A DNA stretch of 64,000 bases, taken from Streptomyces sp. NBC_01262. Its GTDB lineage: Bacteria > Actinomycetota > Actinomycetes > Streptomycetales > Streptomycetaceae. The notes under the pieces were generated by a model. That model worked only from the letters and a program-made list of their open reading frames with translations. It did no database searches and was not told the origin of the DNA. Below, in pieces: positions 9,217 through 18,199 of this stretch (its first letter is position 1; every line of letters begins with the position of its first letter). The stretch spans positions 1,860,001 through 1,924,000 of the forward strand of contig NZ_CP108462.1 in the NCBI RefSeq assembly GCF_036226365.1. The letters are read 5' to 3'. The position numbers and the translations under genes are program-made.

Positions 9217-10341
9217 CTACAGCGGCTGTTCGGGCCAGCCGAGCAGCCGGGCGCCCATCGCAGCGGTCTCCAGGGTGTAGCGGTGCAGGGCATCGGCGGG
9301 GTCGTAGCCGGTCAGCACCTTGATCCGGTCCAGTCGGTAGGTGAGAGTCCGGACCCCCAGCCCGAGGCGCCGGGCCGCCTCCGCGTTGACGTACCCCGCC
9401 TCGGCGTGCACGGAAATGGTCTCCAGGAGCGGGCCGGCGCCGCCCCGTGACGCGCTCAGCGGGCCCAGCACGCTGCGTACCAGATCCGCCATCGCCGCCC
9501 GGTCACGCATCAGCACCGGAAAGACCAGCAGCTCCGCGGCGCGCAGTACAGGGGGCTGCAGCCGCAGCCGGTCGGCGAAGTCCAGTGCGCTCAACGCCTC
9601 CTCGTACGACCGCACCACCCCGCCGGCGCCGGGATGCTCGCGCCCCACCGCGACCCGCCGGGCCACCGGATGACCCGTACCCTGCTTCAGGGCCAGCTCC
9701 GCGAAGGCGTCCAGAACGACGGCCTCGGTGCCCGGGGCGATGCACACCAGCCGGCCGTCCTTGGTGGCCAGCAGCACATCCCGTTCGCCGAACCGTCCGA
9801 TCAACTCCCGCTCGATCCTGCGCACTACCGGGTGCAGATCGTCGTACGCCTCGATCCCACGGGCCACCGCCACCGCGTGGTCCCGGGCCAGCCGCAGCCC
9901 GAACCGCTCGGCCCGCTCGGATAGCAGCCCCAGGTCGCTGCGTCCGTACAGCAGGTCGTCGATGAACTCGCGCCGGGCCGCCTCCTCCTGCCGCGCCAGC
10001 AGCCGCTGGGCCCGCTCATGCCCCTCGCCCAGCGCGGCCACCGCCGCGGCCACCGCCGCCAGCACCGCATCCCCGACCCGGCCCGCGTCCCTGGCCCCGG
10101 TCACGCCGGTGACCCCGGGAAGCCCGCTCCAGCCGTCGCGGGCCGCCCCCAGATACAGTCCCACCAGCTCCGGCAGTCCGTACCCCGACTCGGCTGCGCG
10201 CTCGCCCAGCACCCGCAGGGCGTCCAACTCCGCACGCCGCAACCGTCGCCCGGTCGCCGACACCTCGGCCAGCATCGCCGGATAGCCGTCCAGGAACCCC
10301 AGTGGTACGCCCCCCGCTGCCACGTTCATCCTCCACCGCAC
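9217..10341 (-). CDS. PucR/CdaR-type transcriptional regulator
   Basis: A 374-aa regulator. The N-terminal ~170 residues are helical and poorly conserved. The middle resembles a GGDEF-like fold (ARDHAVAVARGIEAYDDLHP; LLATKDGRLVCIAPG; ARRVAVGREHPGAGGVVRSY). The C-terminal ~60 residues are the PucR helix-turn-helix (LLETISVHAEAGYVNAEAAR, LGLGVRTLTYRLDRIKVLTG), where the recognition helix includes NAEAARRLGLGVRTLTYRLDR. Such proteins respond to small-molecule or nutritional signals; the ligand here is unknown. A GTG at 10341 or the ATG at 10329 could be the start, and neither has a well-spaced ribosome site. The gene is divergent from the S2P-like gene and its stop lies 146 bp before the NfeD operon start. 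Confidence 0.85.
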   Translation of the reverse strand: MRWRMNVAAGGVPLGFLDGYPAMLAEVSATGRRLRRAELDALRVLGERAAESGYGLPELVGLYLGAARDGWSGLPGVTGVTGARDAGRVGDAVLAAVAAAVAALGEGHERAQRLLARQEEAARREFIDDLLYGRSDLGLLSERAERFGLRLARDHAVAVARGIEAYDDLHPVVRRIERELIGRFGERDVLLATKDGRLVCIAPGTEAVVLDAFAELALKQGTGHPVARRVAVGREHPGAGGVVRSYEEALSALDFADRLRLQPPVLRAAELLVFPVLMRDRAAMADLVRSVLGPLSASRGGAGPLLETISVHAEAGYVNAEAARRLGLGVRTLTYRLDRIKVLTGYDPADALHRYTLETAAMGARLLGWPEQPL

Positions 10342-10474
10342 CTTGCCGCATCCCGGCTACGAAGACCCTAACAACGCTTCCTGAATCATCCCTGGCGGCA
10401 GAGCACCGCTGGACGACCAGGATGGCGGAGCATGGAAGCATGTGCGCCCCCCTTGGGACGGAAGGTGTCAGCTG

Positions 10475-11632
10475 ATGAGCGGTTCAGTGCGGATCGGGAC
10501 AGTGCGCGGGGTGGTGCTGCACGTCCACTGGAGCCTGCCGGTACTGCTGCTGCTTCTCGTCTACGGGCTCGCCGGCGGAACACGGCCCGCGGCGGCTCGG
10601 GGCCAGGCACCTGGGGCGTTCACAGCCTGGGCAGCAGGGGTGGTGGTGCTGCTCCTGGCGAGCCTGGTGATTCACGGGGCGGCGAACGTCCTCGCCTCCC
10701 GCGCAGCCGGGGTCCGCGTGCGGTCCCTGACCTTGTGGGCGTTGGGCGGGACGACCGGGGAGAACCGGCCCGCGAGCCCTCGTGCCGCGTTCGCGACGGC
10801 CGTCGGCGGCCCGCTGGCCGGCCTGCTGCTCGGCGGCACCGCGCTGGGCACCGCCGCCGCCACAGACCTGACGATCGCTGCGGAGGCCGCGGAAACGCCG
10901 TGGGCCCTGCTCGCCTGGCCGGGCGCGATGAACGTGACGCTGGCAGTGTCGAATCTGCTGCCCGCCGCGCCCCTGGACGGCGGAAAGCTGCTGCAGGCCA
11001 CGGTGTGGTGGAGGACGGGTGACCGGGAGCGCGCCAATGGAGCGGCCGGCCGCAGCGGGCAGGCGGTGGGCGTGCTGCTGGTCGCGGGGAGCCTGGTGGC
11101 GGTCCTGGCACAAGGAACCGCAGGTGGGCTGTGGCTGGGGCTGCTCGGCGTGTTCCTCTGGGCCACCGCCTTGGTTGAGAGGCGGCTGGCAGCGCTGCGG
11201 GCCGCTCTGCGTGGCGTACCGGTGGCCGATGCCATGACCGGCCCCGTGGTGACCTGCCCGGACTGGCTGACGGTGGACCGCTTCCTGCGCGAGCCGCCCC
11301 GAACCACACAGTCGGTTGTGCCCCTGCTGGACTTCGAGGGACGACCCAGCGGCGTACTGCCGGTGCGGCGGGCGGCCCTGGTCACGCCTGCCCTCAGGGG
11401 CACCATGCGTGTGCGTGAGCTGGCGCTTCCGGCATCACTGTGCCTGCGGGCAAGACCCGACGAAGCGCTCGACGAGGTCATCGCCCGCGCCACGCCCAGG
11501 GCAGGGCTTCCGATCCTGGTCATGGACGGCGGCCGGGTCACCGCAGTTGTCACCGCGGCCGACCTCCGCGGCCTCCTTGACCAGCACGCGGCCCCGGCCG
11601 GGGCCGCACCGCCCGTTGACGGGAGGGGCTGA
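10475..11632 (+). CDS. S2P-like membrane protein with CBS pair, protease motif lost
   Basis: A 385-aa multi-pass membrane protein with the site-2 protease fold and C-terminal CBS domains, an architecture well known in actinomycetes. The helix that normally carries HExxH reads SLVIHGAANVLASRA, so the catalytic Glu is Gly and the second zinc His is Asn. The second motif is kept (NLLPAAPLDGG). The CBS region starts near residue 250 (VPVADAMTGPVVTCPDWLTV) and ends with GRVTAVVTAADLRGLL. GGAAGG lies about 9 nt before the ATG at 10475. I expect a non-proteolytic membrane sensor or scaffold. The stop overlaps the start of the next gene (TGATG), so the two are translationally coupled. Confidence 0.85.
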   Translation: MSGSVRIGTVRGVVLHVHWSLPVLLLLLVYGLAGGTRPAAARGQAPGAFTAWAAGVVVLLLASLVIHGAANVLASRAAGVRVRSLTLWALGGTTGENRPASPRAAFATAVGGPLAGLLLGGTALGTAAATDLTIAAEAAETPWALLAWPGAMNVTLAVSNLLPAAPLDGGKLLQATVWWRTGDRERANGAAGRSGQAVGVLLVAGSLVAVLAQGTAGGLWLGLLGVFLWATALVERRLAALRAALRGVPVADAMTGPVVTCPDWLTVDRFLREPPRTTQSVVPLLDFEGRPSGVLPVRRAALVTPALRGTMRVRELALPASLCLRARPDEALDEVIARATPRAGLPILVMDGGRVTAVVTAADLRGLLDQHAAPAGAAPPVDGRG

Positions 11633-12543
11633 TGCGTGGGCAGCACAGACTGGAAGAACGGCCCACACACATCGCCATGCTTCCCGCCGGGCCGGTCGAA
11701 TACCGGCTGGAACAGCGAGGAGATGCCACGGTGGTGGTATTTCACGGCGGCCACATGCGGGCCGGTCTGGCACTGGGCGAGGACGCCCTCGCCGAAGCAG
11801 GTTGCACCATCCTGGCCCCCTCGCGCCCCGGTTACGGCCGCACGCCGCTGCTCACCGGCACCTCAGCGGCCGGGTTCGCCGATGCCACGCGCGAACTGTG
11901 CGAGCACCTGGGCATCACCAAGCTGGCCGCCGTCGTGGGCACCTCGGGCGGCGGGCCCACCGCGGTGACGATGGCGGCACGACACCCCGACCTCGTCGAC
12001 CGGCTGATCCTGCAAAGTGCCGTGGGGTGGCTTCCCTGGCCCGATCCGCGGACCCGTCGTGGCGCTCACGCGGTGTTCGCCGCGCCTGTCGAGCCCCTGA
12101 CATGGGCTGCCGTGAGGGCCCTCGTTCGTGCCGCCCCCGACAGGGGGCTACGGCTATTACTGGACGCCCTGTCGACGCGGCCAGGGCGGGATGTCGTCGC
12201 GGCGCTCAACCCCGAGGATCGCGCGAGGGTCATCGCCCTGTACCGCGTCATGAGGTCGGGGCGTGGGTTCCTCAACGACCTGTGCCCTGTCGCCGACCCC
12301 ACCGCCGAGGTCACCCAGCCCACCCTCGTGATCGCCACCAGAAAGGACGGCGCCGTACCGTTCGCCCACGCCCAGTCTCTGGAGGCCGCCATCGCGCACG
12401 CCCGGCTGGTCGAAAGCCGGGCCGACAGCCACCTGATCTGGTTCGGACCCGACTGGCCGGCCATTGCCGAGACGATCCGCGCGTTCCTCACCGCCGACCT
12501 GCCCCCGACGCCGTACCGGCGTCCGCCGATGCCCCTGCACTGA
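11632..12543 (+). CDS. alpha/beta-hydrolase fold protein
   Basis: A 303-aa soluble enzyme with the canonical order: an HG-type oxyanion segment (ATVVVFHGGHMRAG), nucleophile elbow VVGTSGGGPTAVTMAARHPD (Ser in GTSGG), a late Asp segment (TLVIATRKDGAVPF) and a C-terminal His (ADSHLIWFGPDW). The substrate cannot be told from the sequence; the family includes esterases, haloperoxidase-like enzymes and C-C hydrolases. Its ATG overlaps the stop of the S2P-like gene, so it is made with that membrane protein. It converges on the ArsB-type permease gene with only 28 bp between the stops. Confidence 0.86.
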   Translation: MRGQHRLEERPTHIAMLPAGPVEYRLEQRGDATVVVFHGGHMRAGLALGEDALAEAGCTILAPSRPGYGRTPLLTGTSAAGFADATRELCEHLGITKLAAVVGTSGGGPTAVTMAARHPDLVDRLILQSAVGWLPWPDPRTRRGAHAVFAAPVEPLTWAAVRALVRAAPDRGLRLLLDALSTRPGRDVVAALNPEDRARVIALYRVMRSGRGFLNDLCPVADPTAEVTQPTLVIATRKDGAVPFAHAQSLEAAIAHARLVESRADSHLIWFGPDWPAIAETIRAFLTADLPPTPYRRPPMPLH

Positions 12544-12571
12544 CGGCCATGCTGGCCTGACGGGCCGGGAC

Positions 12572-13876
12572 TCAGGCCAGGGCGAAGTAGCGCAGCCACA
12601 GGTACAGCGCTGCCAGGGCCACCGTGATCGCCGTGACGACGAGTCCGTATTTGGTGAACTCCCAGAAGGAGATGCGCTGGCGGTTGCGTTCGGCGATGCC
12701 CAGGACGACGACGTTGGCGGAGGCGCCGATGGCGGTGGCGTTGCCGCCGAGGTCGGCGCCCAGGGCCAGGGCCCACCACAGGACGTGGTGACCACCTGCC
12801 GCGCCGCCCATGTCCTTGACCAGGTCGGCGGTGATGGGCGCCATGGTGGCGACGTAGGGGATGTTGTCCACGATGCCGGACAGGGCGGCGGAGCCGAACA
12901 GCAGGCCCATGGTGGCGCCGAGTTCATTGCCGCCCATGGCATCGGCGAGAGTCTTGGACAGGTCGCCGATGACACCGGTCTCGATCAGGGAGCCGACCAT
13001 GATGAACAGCCCGGCGAAGAAGGCCAGGGTGGGCCACTCGACCTCTCTGAGCACCTCCGTCGTCTCCACCTTGGAGACGGCGATGAGCAGACCGGCACCG
13101 AGCAGGGCGACCACGCTGGGTTCGTAGTGCAGCACCGGGTGCAGCACGAAACCGGCTATCACCAGGGCCAGTACGGCCAGCCCCTGGTACAGCAGCCGGT
13201 GGTCGCGGATGGCCTCGCGCTCCTCCAGCTCCATGATCTCGTCCGCGCGCTCCTCGTCGTGGACGAAGTCCCTGCGGAACATGATCCGGCAGATCACCAC
13301 CAGCACGCCGGTCAGAAGGATGGCGATCGGGGCGAGGTGGACCAGGAAGTCGTTGAAGGTCAGCCCGGCGCGACTGGCGATGATGATGTTCGGGGGATCG
13401 CCGACGAGGGTGGCGGTGCCGCCGATGTTGGAGGCGAAGATCTCGGCGATCAGGAAGGGCGCGGCGCGTAGCCCGAGACGCTCACAGACCAGCAGGGTGA
13501 CCGGGGCGACGAGCAGCACGGTGGTGACGTTGTCCAGCAGGGCGGAGGCGACGGCGGTGATCACGATCAGCATGGCCATCACCCGGAACGGCTTGCCGTG
13601 GGCCCGTTTCACCGACCAGATCGCCAGGTACTCGAAGACGCCGGTCTGCCGCAGCACACCGACGATCGCCATCATCCCCAGCAGCAGGAAGATGACGTTC
13701 CAGTCGACGCCGGCGTGCTCACTGTAGAAAGCTGCCTTGTCGTCGATGGCTCCGATCAGCAGCATCAGCCCGGCACCGCCCAGTGCGGCAGCGGTGCGGT
13801 GGATGCGTTCGGTGATGATCAGGACGTACGCGCCGGTGAAGACCGCGATCGCCGCCCAGCTGTGCCAGTCGCTCAT
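12572..13876 (-). CDS. ArsB/NhaD-superfamily ion permease
   Basis: A 434-aa protein with about 11 hydrophobic helices. Hallmarks of the ion-transporter superfamily are LLDNVTTVLLVAPVTLLVCE and ASNIGGTATLVGDPPNIIIA in the first half, and their inverted-repeat counterparts SGIVDNIPYVATMAPITADL and GADLGGNATAIGASANVVVL in the second half. Members export arsenite or Na+, or import dicarboxylates; no arsR or arsC is near, so Na+/H+ or anion transport is as likely. The start overlaps the CBS-protein stop by ATGA, and that gene in turn overlaps the CPA1 antiporter gene, giving a tightly coupled three-gene ion-homeostasis operon. Confidence 0.88.
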   Translation of the reverse strand: MSDWHSWAAIAVFTGAYVLIITERIHRTAAALGGAGLMLLIGAIDDKAAFYSEHAGVDWNVIFLLLGMMAIVGVLRQTGVFEYLAIWSVKRAHGKPFRVMAMLIVITAVASALLDNVTTVLLVAPVTLLVCERLGLRAAPFLIAEIFASNIGGTATLVGDPPNIIIASRAGLTFNDFLVHLAPIAILLTGVLVVICRIMFRRDFVHDEERADEIMELEEREAIRDHRLLYQGLAVLALVIAGFVLHPVLHYEPSVVALLGAGLLIAVSKVETTEVLREVEWPTLAFFAGLFIMVGSLIETGVIGDLSKTLADAMGGNELGATMGLLFGSAALSGIVDNIPYVATMAPITADLVKDMGGAAGGHHVLWWALALGADLGGNATAIGASANVVVLGIAERNRQRISFWEFTKYGLVVTAITVALAALYLWLRYFALA

Positions 13877-14331
13877 GCCACTCCGAGAAGTTGTTCCAGC
13901 AGGTGAGCGGCGGTGATCACGCCAAGCAGCCGACCACCCGCCTTACCCTTCTCCACCACCGCCACCAGGGGGCTGCGCTCCCGCGCCATCAGCGCGGCCA
14001 CCTCCAGCGCGGTGTCGTCCGGGTCCGAGACCGGCGGTACCTGCCGCTCCCTGGGCAGGCAGTCACGTACCGGGCGCCCGTCCAGGGCCCGGCACAGCCG
14101 GTCGGCGTGCTTCTCGTCGACCACCGCCGCCAGGGCCGGGTCTTCGAGTACGTAGTCGGGCACCAGCAGCTTCACCAGCCGGGAGGCCGGCAGGATCGCG
14201 TACGGCTTGCCGTCGTCGTCGATCACCATCACCCCGGGCAGCCGCCGCTCGGCCAGCAGCCGGGCCGCGTCCAGGGCATCGCTGTCCAGGGTCACCGATG
14301 GGTACTCCACTGCCAGGTCACGTGCGCGCAT
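13873..14331 (-). CDS. CBS-domain pair protein
   Basis: A 152-aa soluble protein made of two CBS motifs: MRARDLAVEYPSVTLDSDAL ... GVMVIDDDGKPYAILPASRL, and VRDCLPRERQVPPVSDPDDT ... GGRLLGVITAAHLLEQLLG. CBS pairs bind adenosyl ligands (ATP, AMP, SAM, c-di-AMP in some transporters) and gate partner proteins. The ATG at 14331 has AAGGAGG upstream; an extension to 14442 overlaps the antiporter and is unlikely. It lies between two transporters, overlapping the upstream one by 14 nt and the downstream one by 4 nt, so I infer it is the regulatory subunit of one or both. Confidence 0.87.
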   Translation of the reverse strand: MRARDLAVEYPSVTLDSDALDAARLLAERRLPGVMVIDDDGKPYAILPASRLVKLLVPDYVLEDPALAAVVDEKHADRLCRALDGRPVRDCLPRERQVPPVSDPDDTALEVAALMARERSPLVAVVEKGKAGGRLLGVITAAHLLEQLLGVA

Positions 14332-15586
14332 GGCCGGTCTCCTCCTTCGGGGCCGCCGCCATAAGCGGCGCCCGCTCGTCGTCCTCGGCCTCATCATCGT
14401 CCGGAATGCCGACCAGGTCCTCGACGTCGAACATCCGGGCAATCGGCACGTCAGTGCTGCTGTGCGCCACGATCGAGAACGCGATGCACACCGCGATCAG
14501 CGTGTAGGCCTGCTCGCCGTGCGGGATCCCGGACTGCAGTACCAGCAGCCCGTACACCACCGACGCGAAGCCCTTCGGCCCGAACCAGGCCGCGGTCAGC
14601 TTCTCCCGCCGGTCGATGGTGGTGGTGCCCAGCAGGGAGATCAGCAGCGAGGCAGGCCGGATCAGCACGATCGCCAGCACCACGGCCACGTATCCGCCCA
14701 CCGACAGGTCACCGAACAGGTGCGGGGTCAGCAGCGCGCCGAAGACCAGCAGCGCGGCGAACTTGGCCAGTTCCGCCAGGGCCTCCCCCAGCGGTTCGAA
14801 GGCGTGCTTGGACTCCGGGGATACCGAGGCCAGCACCGCACCCGCCGAGAACGCGGCGAGGTAGGGGTTGGCGTGTGTGAGGTGGCAGGTCGCGTAAAGG
14901 ATCACGCCGACCGCCAGCGGCAGCAGCGGCTGCAGCTTCGGCTCGGCGCCCAGGAGCCGGAAGCGTACGAGCCCGTTGACCGTCAGCGGCAACACGATGC
15001 CCAGCGCCAGGCCGCCGATCAGCTCCAGCGCGATCGCACCCAGGTCCGACTCGGCGGTCCCGGAGGTCGGCCCGGCGGCGGCGATCAATACCAGGACCAC
15101 TGGCAGCGCCAGCCCGTCGTTGATGCCGCTCTCCACATTCAGCAACTGCCGCAGCCGTGCCGGAACTTCCTTACGGCCCACGATCGCCGACGCGAACACC
15201 GGGTCCGTCGGCGCCAGCACCGCCCCCACCAGGAACGACGTCGTCCAGTCCAGCCCCACCAGGAAGTGCGTGACCAGCGCCATCCCGACGAAGGCGAGCG
15301 GCATCCCCAGGCCCAGTGCCCGGACCGGGTTCCGCCAGGCGCCGCGCAGGGCAGAGAAGGAGACATGCATCCCGTCGGTGAACAACACCGCGAACAGCGC
15401 CAAATCGGCCGTCACCGCCACGATCCCACTGTCCGGAGTGATGTGCACCAGGCCCAGGAAGCCGTCACCGACCAACGCGCCACCGACAAGGAAGAGAAGC
15501 GAGGTGGAAAGCACCGACCGGGCCGCCAGCCCCGACAGCAGCACCGCGACAAGAAGCGCGACACCGAAGACCGCAACAAGCACCAT
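14318..15586 (-). CDS. CPA1-family Na+(K+)/H+ antiporter
   Basis: A 422-aa antiporter with about 12 helices. The conserved core is visible: VLAPTDPVFASAIVG (TDP motif of the CPA family), LNVESGINDGLALPVVLVLI (the ND pair expected for ion binding), and a late basic membrane segment (AWFGPKGFASVVYGLLVLQ). A hydrophilic acidic tail (GIPDDDEAEDDERAP) follows the last helix. I used the ATG at 15586, which begins directly at the first hydrophobic helix; only a weak GGGGGCG site precedes it. The protein would exchange cytoplasmic Na+ or K+ for protons. It is the first gene of the overlapping antiporter-CBS-permease operon, divergent from the PP2C phosphatase gene across 242 bp. Confidence 0.88.
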   Translation of the reverse strand: MVLVAVFGVALLVAVLLSGLAARSVLSTSLLFLVGGALVGDGFLGLVHITPDSGIVAVTADLALFAVLFTDGMHVSFSALRGAWRNPVRALGLGMPLAFVGMALVTHFLVGLDWTTSFLVGAVLAPTDPVFASAIVGRKEVPARLRQLLNVESGINDGLALPVVLVLIAAAGPTSGTAESDLGAIALELIGGLALGIVLPLTVNGLVRFRLLGAEPKLQPLLPLAVGVILYATCHLTHANPYLAAFSAGAVLASVSPESKHAFEPLGEALAELAKFAALLVFGALLTPHLFGDLSVGGYVAVVLAIVLIRPASLLISLLGTTTIDRREKLTAAWFGPKGFASVVYGLLVLQSGIPHGEQAYTLIAVCIAFSIVAHSSTDVPIARMFDVEDLVGIPDDDEAEDDERAPLMAAAPKEETGHART

Positions 15587-15828
15587 GGGAAACGCCCCCG
15601 ATCGACGAAGAGATTGATCCCTTGTTCGCCGACCAGGCTTCCCGGCACACCGCAAGGAACATTACCCGATCCATACGTGCCGCATACAAGACTTTGACGC
15701 GACCCTAGGCGCGGCACCGCTCACGCAATGCGAACGTAACGACCGCCCTCTGGCCCCCGCTCCTCACTCACTGCGACAGTACGGGGCGGAAAGTCCCTCA
15801 ACCACCGCCCATCGAACCGGAGTCCACC

Positions 15829-16890
15829 TTGGCCGAACCGCACCGCAGCAGCCTCGTCCTGCTGTCCGCGCTGCCGTTCGCCGTCATGGGCGCCGTCACT
15901 ACCGTCGACCTGGTGGCCGGCCCGGGCGTGGGTTTCCTTCCACTGCTGTCGCTCGGCCCGGCCTTCGCCAGCCTGATCGGCGGTCTGCGCCGCACGGCGG
16001 CGATCGGGCTGCTCGCCCTCCTCCTGTGCGTACTGCTCGGCCTCTACGACGAGCTGCTGGAGGCTCGACGCGGCTACACCGCCATCGCCTCCGTGGCCGG
16101 CGTCTCCGTCGCGGGCCTCGCCGCGACGGCGGGGCGCAAGCGACGTGAGGCCGAACTCGCCAACGTCCGCTCCATCGCCGAGGTCGCGCAGCGGGTTCTG
16201 CTGCGCCCGGTGCCCCGCCGTGCCGGGCATCTGCGGATCGCGGTCTCCTACACCTCCGCCGCTGCCGAAGCCCGCATCGGCGGGGACCTGTACGAAGTCG
16301 TGACCTCGCCCGGCGGGGTCCGGGTGATCGTCGGCGACGTCCAGGGCAAGGGCCTGGAAGCGGTCGAGACCGCCGCCGTCGTGGTCGGCGCCTTCCGGGA
16401 AGCCGCCCACGACGAACCCGACCTCGCCTGCGTCAGCGCCCGCCTGGAACGCGCCCTGAACCGCCGCCTGTCCGGCGAGGAATTCGTCACCGTGATCCTC
16501 GCCGAGATCAAGGACGACCAGACCGTCACGCTCCTCAACTACGGCCACCCCGCACCGCTCCTCCTCCGTGCCGACGGCACCTTCCGCTTCGCCGAGCCGC
16601 CCGAGACCGCCCCGCCGCTCGGCCTCGCCGACATCGGCCCCCAAGGCCCTGCTTCCTACCGGGTGCCGCTCGCCCCCGGCGACCAGATGCTGCTCTATAC
16701 CGACGGCGTCACCGAGGCCCGCGACCGCACGGGCACCTTCTACCCGCTCGGCGAACGAGCCTTTCTCCTCAAGGTCCCCGACCCCGATGCCGCGCTGGAA
16801 GCTCTCCGCAAGGACCTGGAGACCCACGTCGAGGGGCCCCTGCACGACGATGCCGCCCTGTTCCTGCTCCGCTACCGAGAACCCGGGTAA
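15829..16890 (+). CDS. SpoIIE-type PP2C serine phosphatase, membrane anchored
   Basis: A 353-aa protein starting at a TTG with GGAG 7 nt upstream. The N-terminal ~105 residues contain four hydrophobic segments (LVLLSALPFAVMGAVTTVDL; GFLPLLSLGPAFASLIGGL; AAIGLLALLLCVLLGLY; AIASVAGVSVAGLAATAG). The catalytic domain follows, with ARIGGDLYEVV and VRVIVGDVQGKGLEAVETAA carrying the metal-binding Asp residues (GGD, GDVQGKG), LLNYGHPAPLLL, LLYTDGVTEARD and the terminal DDAALFLLRY. In Streptomyces such RsbU-like phosphatases act on anti-anti-sigma factors; no STAS or RsbW partner is adjacent, so its target is unknown. Confidence 0.88.
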   Translation: MAEPHRSSLVLLSALPFAVMGAVTTVDLVAGPGVGFLPLLSLGPAFASLIGGLRRTAAIGLLALLLCVLLGLYDELLEARRGYTAIASVAGVSVAGLAATAGRKRREAELANVRSIAEVAQRVLLRPVPRRAGHLRIAVSYTSAAAEARIGGDLYEVVTSPGGVRVIVGDVQGKGLEAVETAAVVVGAFREAAHDEPDLACVSARLERALNRRLSGEEFVTVILAEIKDDQTVTLLNYGHPAPLLLRADGTFRFAEPPETAPPLGLADIGPQGPASYRVPLAPGDQMLLYTDGVTEARDRTGTFYPLGERAFLLKVPDPDAALEALRKDLETHVEGPLHDDAALFLLRYREPG

Positions 16891-16957
16891 CGGCGCCCCG
16901 GTAGAACCGGGCGGAAACGGTGCGGATCTCGTGCTCTCGCGCGTACAACCCTGTCCT

Positions 16958-18199
16958 TGCCGAAAACCTCATCCGCCGAGGTGGGAGCCGGTGTGCGGGA
17001 TGCGCGGGTTCTCGAGCACGGACGCTGGAATCGGTGCTCTCGCGGGACTGGCGATCACCCCGGCATGATGGCTGGTCGTGCTGCTGCGACTGGCTTACCT
17101 GACCGTGACGAACACGTTCGCCGTGCTGCGCCTGCTGCCCATGAGCGACCGGGACAAGGACACGGAGATTCTCGCCCTCCGGCATCAGATCACGGTGCTG
17201 GAGCGCCAACTCGGTGGCGGGAAGGTTCGGTTCTCCCCGAACGATCGCGCGTTCCTGGCGGCGTTGCTGCACCGCCTGCCCGCGCAGGTGCTGCGCAGGA
17301 TACGGCTGGTGGTGCGTCCGGACACCGTGCTGCGCTGGCACCGCGATCTGGTCGCACGCCGCCACGCTGCGCGCTCCCGGCCCAAGCGCCCGGGAAGGCC
17401 GCGGACCGTGCGCTCCATCCGGCTGCTGGTGCTGCGGCTCGCCCGCGAGAACTCCAACTGGGGGTACCGCCGCATCCACGGCGAACTCCTCGTTCTGGGC
17501 GTTACGGTGGCCGCCTCCACCGTCTGGGAGATCCTCCAGGAAGCCGGGATCGACCCGGCACCCGAGCGCGCCACGAGCACATGGGCGGACTTCCTGCGCT
17601 CCCAGGCCGACGCCCTGCTGGCATGCGACTTCCTGGAAACGATCACCTTGTCCGGGGCGCGGTTTTACGTATGTGCGGTGATCGAGCACGGCAGCCGCCG
17701 GATCCGGGTCCTGGGCGCTACCGCGCACCCGTCCGCGGCCTGGGTGGCACAGGCCGCGAAGAACCTCGTCATGGACCTCGAAGACGCCGACTGCCGGGCC
17801 AAGTTCCTGATCCGGGACCGGGACGGAAAGTTTCCCGCCCTGTTCGACACCGTCCTCAACGATGCAGGGATCGAGGTAGTACTCAGCGGAGTACGGATGC
17901 CGCGTATGAACTCGATCATGGAAAGGTGGGTGCAGACCTGCCGGCACGAGCTGCTGGACCGCACCCTGATCTGGAACCAGCGACACCTGCTCCACGCGCT
18001 ACGCGAGTTCGAAGACTTCTACAACTCCCACCGGCCCCATCAAGGCATCGCCAACGCCCGCCCATTACGCCCCTTACCGATGCCAATCAGCGATCCGGAG
18101 CAGATTACCCACCTCGACATACGACGACGCCAACGACTCGGCGGCATCCTCCACGAGTATCGACATGCCGTCTGAACTGGGCGGATGAGCTTTTCGGCA
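16958..18199 (+). mobile_element. complete insertion sequence with DDE integrase-core transposase
   Basis: The 1242-bp element is bounded by terminal inverted repeats at 16958-16980 and 18177-18199 (inner sequence TGCCGAAAA-C/G-CTCATCCGCC) that match at 21 of 23 positions. It encodes one intact transposase. I see no target-site duplication (left flank ends CTGTCCT, right flank begins GGCGCAG), so the insertion may be old or flanked by a deletion. Confidence 0.85.
17078..18175 (+). CDS. integrase-core (rve, IS3/IS481-like) transposase
   Basis: A 365-aa single-ORF transposase. The N-terminal part has a helix-turn-helix (EILALRHQITVLERQL) and a basic region (SRPKRPGRPRTVRS). The rve core carries the DDE triad: Asp in LLACDFLETITL, Asp in FLIRDRDGKFPALF and Glu in NSIMERWVQTCRHELLDR. 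The C-terminus has YNSHRPHQGI, common in this group. The start is a GTG. The stop lies 2 nt before the right terminal repeat. No internal stop or frameshift is seen, so it may be active. Confidence 0.9.
   Translation: MLLRLAYLTVTNTFAVLRLLPMSDRDKDTEILALRHQITVLERQLGGGKVRFSPNDRAFLAALLHRLPAQVLRRIRLVVRPDTVLRWHRDLVARRHAARSRPKRPGRPRTVRSIRLLVLRLARENSNWGYRRIHGELLVLGVTVAASTVWEILQEAGIDPAPERATSTWADFLRSQADALLACDFLETITLSGARFYVCAVIEHGSRRIRVLGATAHPSAAWVAQAAKNLVMDLEDADCRAKFLIRDRDGKFPALFDTVLNDAGIEVVLSGVRMPRMNSIMERWVQTCRHELLDRTLIWNQRHLLHALREFEDFYNSHRPHQGIANARPLRPLPMPISDPEQITHLDIRRRQRLGGILHEYRHAV

Noticed and set aside
12572..13876. Arsenite efflux pump assignment
   Set aside because: The fold is shared by Na+/H+ and dicarboxylate carriers, and no arsR, arsC or arsA gene is adjacent.
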